This document shows positions 38,242 to 49,138 of a DNA stretch of 64,000 nt, piece by piece. The position numbers and the translations under genes are program-made. Numbering within the stretch: position 1 is the first letter of the stretch; each line of letters starts with the position of its first letter. This DNA is from Lysinibacillus xylanilyticus (GTDB taxonomy: Bacteria > Bacillota > Bacilli > Bacillales_A > Planococcaceae), in assembly GCF_001708185.1 (NCBI RefSeq), contig NZ_MDDN01000002.1:310001-374000 (forward strand). The letters run 5' to 3'. The notes beneath the pieces were generated by a model. The model did no database searches. It had not been told where the DNA came from and saw nothing but the letters and a program-made list of their open reading frames with translations.

Positions 38242-39513
38242 TTATGCTGAAGTTTTTGTGTCGCTACCTTCATCGAGTTCCGTGCCATCTTCAAGAAGCA
38301 ATTTCGGTTTTTCTTTATCCGTAATTGTTTTTGCAGTAATGATACATTTTTTCACGTCTTCACGTGAAGGTAATTCGTACATTACATCAAGCATTGTTGA
38401 CTCAATAATTGAACGAAGACCACGTGCACCCGTTTTACGTTCAATTGCTTCTTTTGCAATTTCCGCAAGGGCACCTTCATCAAACTCAAGCTCAACACCA
38501 TCGAGTTCAAGCATTTTTTGATATTGCTTAGCTAGTGCATTTTTAGGCTCCGTTAAAATTTGAACAAGCGCAGCCTCGTTTAATTGCTCTAGACTTGCAA
38601 GTACTGGTAATCGACCGATGAATTCTGGTATAAGACCAAATTTCAACAAATCCTCTGGAATTAGCTTTGCCATTATTGAGCCTTCATCCACATCGATTTT
38701 GTTTGGATCTGAACCAAAGCCAATTACTTTTTCACCCTGACGACGTTTAATAATGGATTCTATTCCATCAAACGCTCCACCCACAATGAATAAGATGTTT
38801 GTAGTATCGATTTGTAAAAACTCTTGATGAGGGTGCTTACGTCCGCCTTGTGGTGGGACACTCGCAACTGTTCCTTCTAAAATTTTAAGAAGGGCTTGTT
38901 GTACACCTTCACCTGATACATCACGTGTAATAGATGGATTTTCAGATTTACGCGCAACTTTATCGATTTCATCAATATAGATGATTCCTTTTTCAGCACG
39001 CTCAATATCGTAATCTGCCGATTGAATTAATTTTAATAAGATATTTTCAACGTCCTCACCTACATAGCCAGCCTCTGTTAGAGAAGTAGCATCCGCAATA
39101 GCAAAAGGAACATTTAATATACGCGCCAATGTTTGAGCTAATAAAGTTTTACCGCTACCAGTTGGGCCGATTAACACAATGTTCGATTTTGCTAATTCTA
39201 CATCATCAATTTTACTATTCGTATTAATGCGTTTGTAGTGATTGTAAACCGCAACTGCTAAAGCTTTTTTAGCACGTTCTTGTCCAATTACATACTCATC
39301 TAAAATCGCTAAGATTTCTTTTGGTTTTGGAATATCTTGGAATTCAATTTCCTCTTCAACGCCCAGTTCCTCTACAACGATTTCTGAACAAAGCTCGATA
39401 CATTCATCACAAATATAAACACCAGGACCTGCAACTAATTTACGCACCTGTTCTTGTGGCTTTCCACAGAATGAGCATTTTAAATTGCCTTTTTCATCAT
39501 TAAATTTGAACAA
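38242..39513 (-). CDS. clpX: ClpX, ATP-binding subunit of ClpXP
   Basis: AAA+ unfoldase that feeds substrates to ClpP. 423 residues with the N-terminal zinc finger (CSFCGK...CDECIELC), Walker [12 protein letters not shown], Walker [14 protein letters not shown], the pore motif GYVGED and the ClpP-binding IGF loop KVIGFG. TTG start at 39513 behind AGGGGTG. Upstream is tig, downstream lonA. Confidence 0.97.
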   Translation of the reverse strand: MFKFNDEKGNLKCSFCGKPQEQVRKLVAGPGVYICDECIELCSEIVVEELGVEEEIEFQDIPKPKEILAILDEYVIGQERAKKALAVAVYNHYKRINTNSKIDDVELAKSNIVLIGPTGSGKTLLAQTLARILNVPFAIADATSLTEAGYVGEDVENILLKLIQSADYDIERAEKGIIYIDEIDKVARKSENPSITRDVSGEGVQQALLKILEGTVASVPPQGGRKHPHQEFLQIDTTNILFIVGGAFDGIESIIKRRQGEKVIGFGSDPNKIDVDEGSIMAKLIPEDLLKFGLIPEFIGRLPVLASLEQLNEAALVQILTEPKNALAKQYQKMLELDGVELEFDEGALAEIAKEAIERKTGARGLRSIIESTMLDVMYELPSREDVKKCIITAKTITDKEKPKLLLEDGTELDEGSDTKTSA

Positions 39514-39888
39514 TATGTTTCACCCCTATTCAAGCAACAATCTTACAAGATTATTGAATCTTTATCAAATAAATTGTCTGCACCCATTTACACCACGGCG
39601 TTTATGGTTCGAGATTTTAAAATATGTTTACGACATGCATAGTGCGGAAACACTGATATTTACCGTAAAGCTAATCATTATTATAATTGATGAATTTACA
39701 ATTATACCTTTCATTTCCACACATGTGTAACTTACTCGTTCTTCAGAAACTCATAGCAACCAGAGAACTTACGCTTTTCTTAAAATCTTTTACATTTGCC
39801 AGAGGCTTAACTTCATTCAGAAGAGGATGTATTTGCTGTATAGTTTAAACCTTCAGAGCATTGTATCTCATTTGGAAGAGTGAGACAT

Positions 39889-39940
39889 TTTTTATCTTCA
39901 TTCAGTAGATGTTTGGACACCCACTGAATGAAGATAAAAA
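39889..39940. repeat. Perfect 18-bp palindromic repeat (TTATCTTCATTCAGTAG family)
   Basis: TTTTTATCTTCATTCAGT at 39889-39906 pairs perfectly with 39923-39940 around a 16-base loop AGATGTTTGGACACCC. T/A tracts at the ends could also make it a bidirectional terminator. Related copies lie at 6309 and 35044. Confidence 0.9.
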
Positions 39941-40161
39941 ACTAAGCTCTGCTCTGCTGTAATGAAGTTAAAATTTAGCATCGTGTGAAAAGTCAAACAA
40001 TACTATGTATAAGAGAAGTGTAAAGGCTCTGCTTATCCCCTCTTCAAAAAAGTACTTCCTTTGGGAGAATGCTTTTTGCGGTGAAAGTAGTCGTAACATC
40101 TAGTAACTATGTCCAACCAAACCTAAAGGGGAATCTGGCTCAACCTAAACAAAATATATGT

Positions 40162-40200
40162 GATAAAACAAGGCACGGTTTAATGCCGTACCTTGTTTTC
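40162..40200 (-). terminator. Rho-independent terminator of tig
   Basis: Stem AAAACAAGGTACGGC / CCGTGCCTTGTTTT on the minus strand followed by TTTTATC; about 30 bases past the stop. Confidence 0.88.
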
Positions 40201-40227
40201 ATTTATCTATCCAGTTACAAAAAAATC

Positions 40228-41517
40228 CTATTCAGTAATTTTAGCGTTTTCTACTAAAAATTCAACTGTTTTTTGAATTTTAATGTCGTTTTCAAGAACT
40301 GTAGTACCACCTAAAGCTCCTGTAATTTGCTCTTTTGTCATGTTGAATTGAGCAGCCATTTTTTCTAATTCAGCTTCGATATCAGCTTCAGTTGCTTCAA
40401 TTTTTTCTGCTTCAGCAATTGCTTCAAGTGTTAAAGATACACGTACACGGCTTACTGCTTCTTCTTTCATTTGTCCACGTAAATCTTCTTCTGATTGACC
40501 TGAGAATTGATAGTAAAGGTCTAAGTTCATACCTTGCATTTGTAAACGTTGACCAAATTCTTGTAACATACGATCAGTTTCAGAGTTAATCATACCAGCT
40601 GGCACTTCGAATTCTGCATTTTCAGCAGCTTTTTCTACTAATTCATCACGAAGAGCTGCATCTGATTCTGCTTGTTTTTGGTTAGCAGTTTGCTCTTTGA
40701 TTTTAGCACGTAAAGCTTCAACGCCTTCAACTTCTGGGTCTACTTCTTTAGCGAACTCGTCGTTTAATTCTGGAAGAACTTTTGTTTTAACTTCTTTTAC
40801 AGTTACTTTGAAAGTAGCTTCTTTACCAGCTAATTCAGCTGCATGGTATTCTTCTGGGAAAGTAACAACTACGTCTTTTGATTCGCCAGTTTTCACACCT
40901 ACAAGTTGCTCTTCAAATCCTGGGATGAATGAACCAGAACCGATTTCTAGTGGGTAGTCTTCACCTTTACCACCTTCAAACGCTTCTTCACCTACGAAAC
41001 CTTCAAAGTCGATAACAGCTGTATCGCCTTCTACGATTGCTTCGTCTTCTTTAATTTCAAGCTCTGCTTTACGAGCTAATTGATCTTGAATTTGTGCTTC
41101 TACTTCTTCATCAGTAACTTCTACTGGTAGTTTCGCAACTTCTAAACCTTTGTACTCACCAAGTTTTGGCTCTGGTTTAACAGTTACTTGAGCAGTGAAT
41201 GCGAAATCTTTACCATGTACAAAGTTTTCTGTACCAGAAATCTCTGGGTAATCAACTGGCATAATACCAGCTTCATCGATCGCTTTTGAATAAGCCTCAG
41301 GAACGATGATTTCTAATGCATCTTGGTATAAAGATTCGATACCAAAGCGTTGTTCAAACATTTTACGAGGCATTTTACCTTTACGGAAACCTGGTACGTT
41401 AATTTGTTTTACAACTTTTTTGAATGCTTGATCCATTGCTGCGTCTACTTCTGCAGCTGGTACTTCGATTGTAAGAGTACCGATATTACCTTCTTGTTTT
41501 TCCCATTTTGCTGACAT
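40228..41517 (-). CDS. tig: Trigger factor, ribosome-associated chaperone
   Basis: Peptidyl-prolyl isomerase and chaperone at the ribosome exit tunnel. 429 residues: ribosome-binding domain with the signature [22 protein letters not shown]-type PPIase domain about 150-240 ([20 protein letters not shown]), and the helical C-terminal domain. ATG at 41517 behind GGAGG. Strongly biased acidic composition is normal for the family. Confidence 0.97.
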   Translation of the reverse strand: MSAKWEKQEGNIGTLTIEVPAAEVDAAMDQAFKKVVKQINVPGFRKGKMPRKMFEQRFGIESLYQDALEIIVPEAYSKAIDEAGIMPVDYPEISGTENFVHGKDFAFTAQVTVKPEPKLGEYKGLEVAKLPVEVTDEEVEAQIQDQLARKAELEIKEDEAIVEGDTAVIDFEGFVGEEAFEGGKGEDYPLEIGSGSFIPGFEEQLVGVKTGESKDVVVTFPEEYHAAELAGKEATFKVTVKEVKTKVLPELNDEFAKEVDPEVEGVEALRAKIKEQTANQKQAESDAALRDELVEKAAENAEFEVPAGMINSETDRMLQEFGQRLQMQGMNLDLYYQFSGQSEEDLRGQMKEEAVSRVRVSLTLEAIAEAEKIEATEADIEAELEKMAAQFNMTKEQITGALGGTTVLENDIKIQKTVEFLVENAKITE

Positions 41518-41630
41518 GTATAAATACCTCCAAATAAATAATCAAGTTTAAAATGTTAGACAATTCATTCGTAACTACGATTTTGACAACCATTTTAGTA
41601 TAACATAGATGCGTATAGTTTCAACTTATT

Positions 41631-42620
41631 TCATACTTCATGTAGTTCTGTGAGTTTTTCTAACATTTGTAAAAAGTCGATGATTTCATAGTCCATTTCC
41701 TGCACTTTTCCAAGCATGGATTGTACAAAGTCAATATAACCATAGGCAATATCATCAGCTTCGAATGAGTGCCATTCAAACGGAAACGTCACAATGGCAT
41801 GCTTTGCCATTAAATATTGTACCATTTCCTGCGTCGATGGGTCTTGCTCTAATTTACTTTCAATTATTTTTTTCACTTCCCCATACTGCGGCAACTGATT
41901 TGGTAGTACTAAATTAATAGGATTAATAGTCATTTTTTTATTAAACTTTGAAACAGTAATCTCAATTGAGACTTCTTGTTCCACTAATAATATTAGTGCT
42001 AAGCTCTGGACAAATGGATGGATCGTTGGACATTCAATAATAGCTTTCAATGCTGTTTTTAATTGTCGTACATTCGTATCCATTAAGCGATGTAATCGAA
42101 TAGATTGTTCGTCTGGTGTTAATGCACTAAATTTCGACAGTTCGAATTCTTGCTCTTCTAATAATCGTTGTGCATCTTCTTTTTTTTGGAGATTCTTAGC
42201 TACTTCTTGATTCAAGCTTCTCAAACGTTCAAATTTCTCTAGCTGATCTATCGGAAATGCATTTTCTTCAATTAATGTCGTAATTAACGACTCGACTTGA
42301 TGGAATTCCTTTAGCTGCATACATACAGTAACATACAGTTCCATTACTTCCACATATAATGTCGTTCCCATAGCAAGCAATTGCTCACAAACATTTTTAA
42401 CTTTATCGTATGCCTTTAATTCGTATAAAGCATATGCATAGGCACTTAATGCTAATTCATCTCCATCTTCATATAAAAATGCTTTTTCAAAGCTTGCCAC
42501 TGCCTCTTCATATTGATAATTTTCCGCATACATATGTGCTTCACGTATTAATGTTTGAATAGCACCAGGAAATACAACAATATTGTCATGTTTTATAACA
42601 TGTCGTTTTCGTTTTGTCAT
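41631..42620 (-). CDS. YsoA-like TPR-repeat protein
   Basis: 329-residue cytoplasmic protein. Two or three TPR-like helical pairs near residues 20-110 (YQYEEAVASFEKAFLYEDGDELALSAYAYALYEL), then a coiled-coil-like Glu/Lys helix (about 130-170) and an alpha-helical C-terminal region. It sits upstream of tig, where B. subtilis has ysoA, a TPR protein of unknown function. ATG at 42620 behind AGAGGTGAG. Confidence 0.75.
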   Translation of the reverse strand: MTKRKRHVIKHDNIVVFPGAIQTLIREAHMYAENYQYEEAVASFEKAFLYEDGDELALSAYAYALYELKAYDKVKNVCEQLLAMGTTLYVEVMELYVTVCMQLKEFHQVESLITTLIEENAFPIDQLEKFERLRSLNQEVAKNLQKKEDAQRLLEEQEFELSKFSALTPDEQSIRLHRLMDTNVRQLKTALKAIIECPTIHPFVQSLALILLVEQEVSIEITVSKFNKKMTINPINLVLPNQLPQYGEVKKIIESKLEQDPSTQEMVQYLMAKHAIVTFPFEWHSFEADDIAYGYIDFVQSMLGKVQEMDYEIIDFLQMLEKLTELHEV

Positions 42621-43233
42621 TCCCCTCACCTCTTTACTACTATTTTCTTATTAGGTCATATACTAGCTCATCACCCTAACGTGGGGGTGATTGACCCTAA
42701 GAGTCACAAACTCTTCACGCCAATCCACTTACACGGCATTCATTTTAACAAATGTCAGCTTCAACTTTCCGTGATCAATTTCTAACCCTTGTTTATTTTA
42801 ACGAAAAGTCATTGCTCTAAGTATCGACAAAAAAATATGTAACGAATCTTACAGCACTATTAACCGAATTTTCATTATAGTGAATGGCTGTTCGGTATAA
42901 AGTCAGCCGTTATATCGGAATCAGGAAGAGACACATTTAAAATAGGTGGTATGTCTTGCTATTGTGCAACCCTTCATAAGTCTATCCCTTTTTGTTGCTT
43001 TTCTATCATATCAACTTTATATAGATTCTGGAATTCCCATTGTAAATATACTCCTATATCACTAGAAAACTTCACAATTCAGCAAACTTGTCTTTGAAAG
43101 GCTATAATGAAAAGACTTAGCTCCATAGTAAGCAATTTAATAAAAGTAGTGGCAATGACAAGTGATCTTTAAGAAACACTTAATAAAAATTGCTTTTATA
43201 GAGAACCTAACTTAACTTTCGGGGGAATTATAT
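42621..43233. other. Divergent intergenic region with MITE-like copy
   Basis: Contains the 42670-42775 repeat; the rest is AT-rich promoter-type DNA with no gene recognised. Confidence 0.5.
42670..42775. mobile_element. MITE-like repeat, short copy 1
   Basis: Begins ATCACCCTAACGTGGGGGT and ends TTTCCGTGAT, sharing with the 51147 copy the left end, GAGTCAC, CCAATC and TTTTAACAAATGTCA. About 106 bases; the central part of the longer copy is missing. Confidence 0.6.
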
Positions 43234-44076
43234 ATGAATATCAAAAATGCATTACAATCATTTTCAACTATGACACATTCAGCACGCCAACAATTTATGT
43301 TACAAGAAGGCGATTGGTTGTTACAAGAAATGTTAACACACATCGGTTCACCAGATGCAGAACTACGAGACCAATTAATTTATCGTACTTTTATCGATTT
43401 ACTCAGCGACAATTTACTGAGCACTCAACAGCTACAAAATTTATTTGATACAACGACAAGCGACGATTTTTTATATAGAAACATAGGCGAAGAAATGACA
43501 GATAGTGTCTTTACACGTTCGTTTTCTGCTTTACTTGTAGCAAATCTTCTTGCAAAGGATGCCGAACTACTGATTTTAAATGATGATCGTCTACAAATTT
43601 TCTTTCAAAAGATTGGTCGTTATTTATTATTGGAAAAAGATACGAGAGGTCATGTTCAAGACAAGGGGTGGGCGCATAGTATTGCACATGGTGCCGATTT
43701 AGCAGCAATGACGATTAAACATCCTAAGTTTGATTTACAACATGCACCTTCAATCTTACATGCATTGAAACTTGTTTCATGGAAAGGTACTGTCTTTGTC
43801 AACGATGAAGAGGAACGCTTAGTTAATATAGTTGAAGCGTTATTGACTTGTGACTACTCCGAGGAAGCATTAATAGAATTTATCGAGCAAGTATTCGATA
43901 AATTTGAAATTCATTTAATGACACAAGGCTATAACGAATCCTTTTTTAGTGGACGTACATGCACATTAAATTTAATGAAAACATTGTATTTTGCCTTAAA
44001 AATGAATAACCTAGCCCCAAAACTTCAAAATACTATCTATGGACAAGTAGCAAAATGGCTAAAGCTAGGGGCATAA
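43234..44076 (+). CDS. DUF2785 family protein
   Basis: 280-residue soluble helical protein with the DUF2785 hallmark DKGWAHSIAHGADLAAM in the middle and repeated ARM/HEAT-like helix pairs on either side. Function unknown. ATG behind GGGGGAATT. Single gene with a terminator directly downstream and its own intergenic regions. Confidence 0.8.
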   Translation: MNIKNALQSFSTMTHSARQQFMLQEGDWLLQEMLTHIGSPDAELRDQLIYRTFIDLLSDNLLSTQQLQNLFDTTTSDDFLYRNIGEEMTDSVFTRSFSALLVANLLAKDAELLILNDDRLQIFFQKIGRYLLLEKDTRGHVQDKGWAHSIAHGADLAAMTIKHPKFDLQHAPSILHALKLVSWKGTVFVNDEEERLVNIVEALLTCDYSEEALIEFIEQVFDKFEIHLMTQGYNESFFSGRTCTLNLMKTLYFALKMNNLAPKLQNTIYGQVAKWLKLGA

Positions 44077-44899
44077 AAATTCACGTTCTTTCTGCTTAGA
44101 ACATCTATTTTCGTCCTCATAACCTAAATTTAGCAAACTAGGAATATTCTTAGTTTGCTTTTCACCCTAATACAATTTTTTACTTTTCAGACAAAACATA
44201 TCACCTCCAATATATGGTATTAAGTAGTTATATTAACATAATTAATATCAGTTCCCAATAAATCCCTTAGCATTCATTCCTTACATTGAGAATATATCCT
44301 GATATATCCTTTTCACCGCTTTTCATCTACTCCTTTTTTAAAAAAAACGCAACAAAAAAGCATTCAATCCCTTAAACTAGCGCTGATTTTATTACAAATT
44401 GACGTCTAAAATGTGAAATGATATTTTCACAAAAAAAACTATTTACTTAGTTAAAGATGATAAACTCAGTATTTTCAACGTTTTAACAGTGTTTATTTTA
44501 TAAAACACAATAATACCAATATTGAAATAACATTTTTTGTTCAAAAAATGTTCATATTCACCCCTTCTTTGCTATTAATTCAATAACAAAATAATTTTTT
44601 TTCTTCGAAACGAGGCGTATAATCACTGTTGCAAACATCAACATTTGTGTCTCTCGATTTTGACAACATAGTCTAAAAATCGGTTGCACAGATTCATAAC
44701 TTTGCGAACGCTTGCACAAGACCAATCAAATACTAGATTCAATGTTTCATATTGAACCATATCATTGTAAGTATTTCTGATTATTTGATTGGTACGACAA
44801 TTAAAAGAGGTGACCTTATTTACCCACTATTTATAAATTCGAATCAATACTCAAACACATGAAATTTATGAATAGCCGTTTTATAGAAAGGAGACAAAC
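44077..44899. other. Upstream region of the qox operon
   Basis: About 820 very AT-rich bases. It holds the DUF2785 terminator (44130-44166) and an imperfect inverted repeat CGATTTTGAC / GTCTAAAAATCG (44655-44682) that could be an operator for qox; no confident promoter hexamers picked. No gene seen. Confidence 0.5.
44130..44166 (+). terminator. Rho-independent terminator of the DUF2785 gene
   Basis: Stem AGCAAACTA / TAGTTTGCT around a 10-base loop, followed by TTTC. About 55 bases past the stop. Confidence 0.75.
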
Positions 44900-45853
44900 A
44901 TGAAGAAAAAGTTAAGCTTAATGTTTATAGCATTTGGTGCATTAGCAATTCTTACTGGCTGTGAACCGCTAACAGTCTTTGATACAAAAGGTCCAAACGC
45001 TAAAACATTATCAGACACAATTATTTTATCCATTATTACAATGGCCTTTATATTACTAGTCGTGTACGTGCTTTTAGTAGTTATGCTAACTAAATACCGT
45101 GCTTCAAAAACACCTGCCGATTATGAGCCACCTCACGAAGAGGGAAGTCACGTGCTTGAAATAATATGGACAGTTATTCCAATTATCATCGTAGCATTCC
45201 TAGCAGTTGTTACAGTAAAAACAACAAGTACAGTAGAGTCTCAACCTGAAGGTTATGACAATAAAGAGCCACTTGTTATTTATGCATCGTCTTCTAACTG
45301 GAAATGGCACTTTAGCTATCCAGAGCAAGGGATCGAAACTGTTAACTATGTTAATATGCCTATCGACCGTCCAATTGAGTTCAAACTTTACTCATTCGGA
45401 CCAATCACAAGTTTCTGGATTCCTCAGTTAGCTGGTCAAAAATATGCGATGAGTGACATGTTAACAACTATTCACCTTGCAGCAGATGACATTGGCTCAT
45501 TCATGGGTCGTAACTCTAACTTCAGTGGTCGTGGTTTTGCTGAAATGGAATTTGAAGCACAAACGATGACACAAGAAGACTTCGATAAATGGGCTGCCGA
45601 TGTAAAGGCAAACGAAAAACCATTAACAGAAGAAAAATTTGATGAACTATTAAAAGCAGAACATGTTGGTCGTTCAAGCTATTCATCTACACACTTAGAA
45701 TTTAGACCTGCTCCTATGGAACATAGTGAACACATGAAAATGGGTGACATGGATCATAGTGATATGGATATGTCTGAAGATGAAATGGATCATTCTAAAA
45801 TGAACCATGAGGATCACTCACAAGAAAAGTCTGAAGAAACACATTCACATTAA
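44900..45853 (+). CDS. qoxA: Cytochrome aa3 quinol oxidase subunit II, with His/Met-rich tail
   Basis: Subunit II of the terminal menaquinol oxidase. Lipoprotein signal (LTGC, Cys21), two transmembrane helices (about 40-65 and 85-107), then a cupredoxin-like domain with SFWIPQLAGQKYAMSDM. The CuA ligands (CxxxC plus His/Met) of cytochrome c oxidases are missing, which marks a quinol oxidase. The last 45 residues (273-317) are unusual: eight His and eight Met in an acidic background, a copper-binding-like tail. First gene of qoxABCD; AAAGGAG precedes the ATG. Confidence 0.93.
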   Translation: MKKKLSLMFIAFGALAILTGCEPLTVFDTKGPNAKTLSDTIILSIITMAFILLVVYVLLVVMLTKYRASKTPADYEPPHEEGSHVLEIIWTVIPIIIVAFLAVVTVKTTSTVESQPEGYDNKEPLVIYASSSNWKWHFSYPEQGIETVNYVNMPIDRPIEFKLYSFGPITSFWIPQLAGQKYAMSDMLTTIHLAADDIGSFMGRNSNFSGRGFAEMEFEAQTMTQEDFDKWAADVKANEKPLTEEKFDELLKAEHVGRSSYSSTHLEFRPAPMEHSEHMKMGDMDHSDMDMSEDEMDHSKMNHEDHSQEKSEETHSH

Positions 45854-45880
45854 TTTTTAAACATGAAAGGAGCGCATCCA

Positions 45881-47824
45881 ATGAGCATGGAAGAAATTTT
45901 CCATCCACTGAAAGAACCGATGATTATGGGGGCAGCTATTAGTATCATAGTTGGAGCAGTGGTTATCGCAGTTGGCCTTACTTATTTCAAAAAATGGGGC
46001 TATTTCTACAAAAACTGGCTATCAACTGTTGACCATAAAAAAATCGGTATTATGTATATCGCCACAGCACTTTTGATGCTATTCCGCGGTGGTATCGATG
46101 CATTGTTAATGCGTGCACAAACTGCAGTTCCTGATAATGGACTTCTTGATGCACAACACTATAATGAGATTTTTACAACACACGGTATAATCATGATTTT
46201 ATTCATGGCAATGCCATTCGTAATTGGTTTAATGAACATTGTTATCCCACTGCAAATTGGTGCACGTGACGTTGCCTTCCCACGTCTGAATGCAGTCAGC
46301 TTCTGGTTATTTGCAGCTGGTTGCGGTTTACTAAACCTATCATTTATCATTGGTGGTTCACCAGATACTGGTTGGACAGCCTACTTCCCACTAGCAGGGA
46401 CAGAATTTAGTCCAACTGTCGGGAACAACTACTATTCTTTAGCTTTACAATTATCAGGGATTGGTACGTTACTGACTGGTGTTAACTTCATCACGACAAT
46501 CATTAAAATGCGTGCACCTGGTATGACATTAATGAAAATGCCAATGTTTAGTTGGTCAATTTTAATTACAAACGTTATTATCGTATTCGCTTTCCCAGTG
46601 TTAACTGTAGCGCTTGCATTAATGATGTTAGACCGTCAATTCGGTACACAATTCTTTGCAATGCAAAATGGTGGTATGGACATGCTTTGGGCCAACCTAT
46701 TCTGGGTTTGGGGACATCCTGAAGTTTATATCGTTATCCTACCTGCATTCGGTATTTTCTCAGAAATCATTGCGACATTTGCACGTAAAAACTTATACGG
46801 CTATAAATCAATGGTTATGAGTATGGTTGTTATTTCGTTACTATCATTCTTAGTATGGGCCCACCATTTCTATACAATGGGTCACGGCGTTATGGTAAAC
46901 AGCTTCTTCTCTATTACAACAATGGCGATCGCTGTTCCGACAGGGGTTAAAATATTTAACTGGTTGCTCACAATGAGGCACGGTAAAATTCAATTTACAA
47001 CCCCTATGCTTTATGCACTTGGTTTTATTCCAATCTTCACAATTGGTGGGGTTACAGGGGTAATGCTAGCAATGTCTAGTGCGGACTATCAATATCATAA
47101 TACGATGTTCTTAGTTGCCCACTTCCACTATGTATTAATTCCAGGTACAGTATTCGGTGTACTTGCAGGTTACCACTACTGGTGGCCAAAAATGTTCGGT
47201 TTCCGATTAAATGAAAAACTAGGGAAAGCTGGTTTCTGGTTTATCGCAATTAGCTTCAACGTTGCTTTCTTCCCTCTATTTATTTTAGGTTTAGATGGTT
47301 ACGCTCGTCGTATGTACACTTACTCTGAGTCAACTGGATATGGTCCATTAAGCATGGTATCGTTCATCGGTGCAATTGGTCTTGCTGTTGGCTTTGCGTT
47401 AATCGTATACAATATTTACTACAGCTGGAAACATATGCCTCGCAACGAAAAAGCAGATGTTTGGGATGGTCGTACGTTAGAATGGGCTACTCATTCTCCA
47501 GTTCCTGAATACAACTTTGCAGTAGTTCCGACTATTTCACGTTTAGACGAATTCTGGTTCGCTAAAAAAGAAGGTCGCGATATTACAGCAGGTAAGATCG
47601 AAAAAATTCATATGCCTAACAACACTGGCGCACCTTTCTGGATGAGTGGATTCTTCTTCCTTGCAGCATTCTTCGCTGTATTTAGTCTATGGACTCCAGC
47701 CATCATTAGTATGCTATTTGTATTTGGCTTTATGATACATCGTTCATTTGAAGACGATCATGGTCGTTACATTTCAGTTGAAGAAGTTATGGCAACTGAA
47801 AAAAGCTTGAGAGGTGATAAATAA
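45881..47824 (+). CDS. qoxB: Cytochrome aa3 quinol oxidase subunit I
   Basis: Haem-copper catalytic subunit that reduces O2 and pumps protons. About 647 residues, 14-15 helices, with haem a ligand region TTHGIIMI, the CuB site WGHPEVY and AHHFYTMG, and the late haem ligands in [11 protein letters not shown] at 45881 is chosen because AAAGGAG lies eight bases before; an ATG at 45863 overlaps that site. Confidence 0.97.
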   Translation: MSMEEIFHPLKEPMIMGAAISIIVGAVVIAVGLTYFKKWGYFYKNWLSTVDHKKIGIMYIATALLMLFRGGIDALLMRAQTAVPDNGLLDAQHYNEIFTTHGIIMILFMAMPFVIGLMNIVIPLQIGARDVAFPRLNAVSFWLFAAGCGLLNLSFIIGGSPDTGWTAYFPLAGTEFSPTVGNNYYSLALQLSGIGTLLTGVNFITTIIKMRAPGMTLMKMPMFSWSILITNVIIVFAFPVLTVALALMMLDRQFGTQFFAMQNGGMDMLWANLFWVWGHPEVYIVILPAFGIFSEIIATFARKNLYGYKSMVMSMVVISLLSFLVWAHHFYTMGHGVMVNSFFSITTMAIAVPTGVKIFNWLLTMRHGKIQFTTPMLYALGFIPIFTIGGVTGVMLAMSSADYQYHNTMFLVAHFHYVLIPGTVFGVLAGYHYWWPKMFGFRLNEKLGKAGFWFIAISFNVAFFPLFILGLDGYARRMYTYSESTGYGPLSMVSFIGAIGLAVGFALIVYNIYYSWKHMPRNEKADVWDGRTLEWATHSPVPEYNFAVVPTISRLDEFWFAKKEGRDITAGKIEKIHMPNNTGAPFWMSGFFFLAAFFAVFSLWTPAIISMLFVFGFMIHRSFEDDHGRYISVEEVMATEKSLRGDK

Positions 47825-47825
47825 A

Positions 47826-48425
47826 ATGAAAATCGATTCTTCACTTCCATTAGAATATAGTACAGAGGAAAATCGCCTGAAAATCTTTGGTTTCTGGATT
47901 TTCCTTGGTGCCGAAATCATGTTATTCGCTACACTATTTACAGTGTATTTCACACTTCATACACGTACAGGTAGTGGCCCGAATGGCGCTGAAATTTTTG
48001 AATTAACACCAGTATTATGGGAAACATTCTTATTATTAGCAAGTAGTTTCACAATTGGCCTAGGTGTTCATGCAATGCGCCTTGGTAATAAAAAAGCTAT
48101 GATGACGTTTTTCATCATCACGCTTCTATTAGGTCTTGGCTTCTTAGGTATTGAGATTGATGAGTTTGTCACTTATGTTCATGAAGGTGCTACAATTCAA
48201 ACTAGCGCATTCTTATCAGCATTAATGACTTTACTTGGTACGCACGGTGCCCACGTAACATTCGGTTTCTTCTGGGGCGTTGCAATTTTAATCCAAGTAG
48301 CAAAACGTGGTTTAAACCCACAAACGGCTAACAAAGCGTTTATCTTCTCACTGTACTGGCACTTCCTAGACGTTGTTTGGATTTTCATCTTCAGCTTCGT
48401 CTACTTGAAAGGACTGATTAGCTGA
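47826..48425 (+). CDS. qoxC: Cytochrome aa3 quinol oxidase subunit III
   Basis: Five-helix subunit III of the quinol oxidase, 199 residues, with FWIFLGAEIMLFATLF and HGAHVTFGFFWG plus a late YWHFLDVVWIFIF, all typical. ATG at 47826 follows GAGGTGAT, one base after the qoxB stop; an upstream ATA start is unlikely. Confidence 0.96.
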   Translation: MKIDSSLPLEYSTEENRLKIFGFWIFLGAEIMLFATLFTVYFTLHTRTGSGPNGAEIFELTPVLWETFLLLASSFTIGLGVHAMRLGNKKAMMTFFIITLLLGLGFLGIEIDEFVTYVHEGATIQTSAFLSALMTLLGTHGAHVTFGFFWGVAILIQVAKRGLNPQTANKAFIFSLYWHFLDVVWIFIFSFVYLKGLIS

Positions 48426-48709
48426 TGAAGGAATTATTCCCAAAACAACATGTGATGGGCTTCGCCTTCTCACTATTACTAACAGTTGTAGCTTTAGCTG
48501 TTGTTAAGTTTGATATGTCTGCTAACATGGCATTTGGTATTTTACTAGTAACTGCTATTGCACAAGCAACTGTACAATTAGTATTATTCATGCACATCGG
48601 TGAATCTGAAGATAAGAAAACGTTATATATAACGATTTTATATGCAGTATTCGTAGGTGTTGTTACAATCCTAGGTACATTATTCGCAATGATCTGGGGC
48701 TATAACTGA
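48425..48709 (+). CDS. qoxD: Cytochrome aa3 quinol oxidase subunit IV
   Basis: Small accessory subunit, 94 residues with three hydrophobic helices and the conserved QLVLFMHIGESEDK. The ATG overlaps the qoxC stop (TGATG), so it is translationally coupled. Last gene of the operon, followed at once by a strong terminator. Confidence 0.95.
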   Translation: MKELFPKQHVMGFAFSLLLTVVALAVVKFDMSANMAFGILLVTAIAQATVQLVLFMHIGESEDKKTLYITILYAVFVGVVTILGTLFAMIWGYN

Positions 48710-48710
48710 T

Positions 48711-48756
48711 AAAAAAAGCCGAGAAAATGATTTCATTTTCTCGGCTTTTTCTTTTC
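48711..48756 (+). terminator. Rho-independent terminator of qoxABCD
   Basis: Long perfect stem AAAAAGCCGAGAAAATGA / TCATTTTCTCGGCTTTTT immediately after the qoxD stop. Confidence 0.96.
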
Positions 48757-49138
48757 TGACAAATAGTATTTTCATTAAATGAACAATATCTCCTACTCTA
48801 CAAGCAATTAAGCCTCGAACACTGGATCAACACTACATACTGAGCTCACCTATTTCAAATCATTTGGAGCCTATCGCAAGAAACTGATCTACTAGCCATT
48901 TGTATCAGCACTATTGCAATACAAAGCTATATGAATTTTTGAAACAACACTATTATTCATGTACTATTTTTTCTTGTACTTAGTGTGCAAGAAGGCCATA
49001 TTAATAAAGGTATACATTAGGTATTTACTATTATTTTAATATTATAATAGTATTTTTTTCAAAATAACGAAACTTTTCCTTTTATAGTAATGTATACTAA
49101 TAGATATTGTTTTTTATTATGAATAGGAGATGAAATTA
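48757..49138. other. Intergenic region upstream of the lipoprotein gene
   Basis: About 380 bases without a gene; a TATACT hexamer near 49093 could be the -10 of the lipoprotein promoter, but the -35 is poor. Confidence 0.45.

Larger units (their letters stand above)
39514..40227. other. Intergenic region between clpX and tig
   Basis: About 710 bases without a gene. It holds the tig terminator (40162-40200), the perfect palindrome at 39889-39940 with related TTCATTCAG fragments near 39830, and should contain the clpX promoter. Confidence 0.65.
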
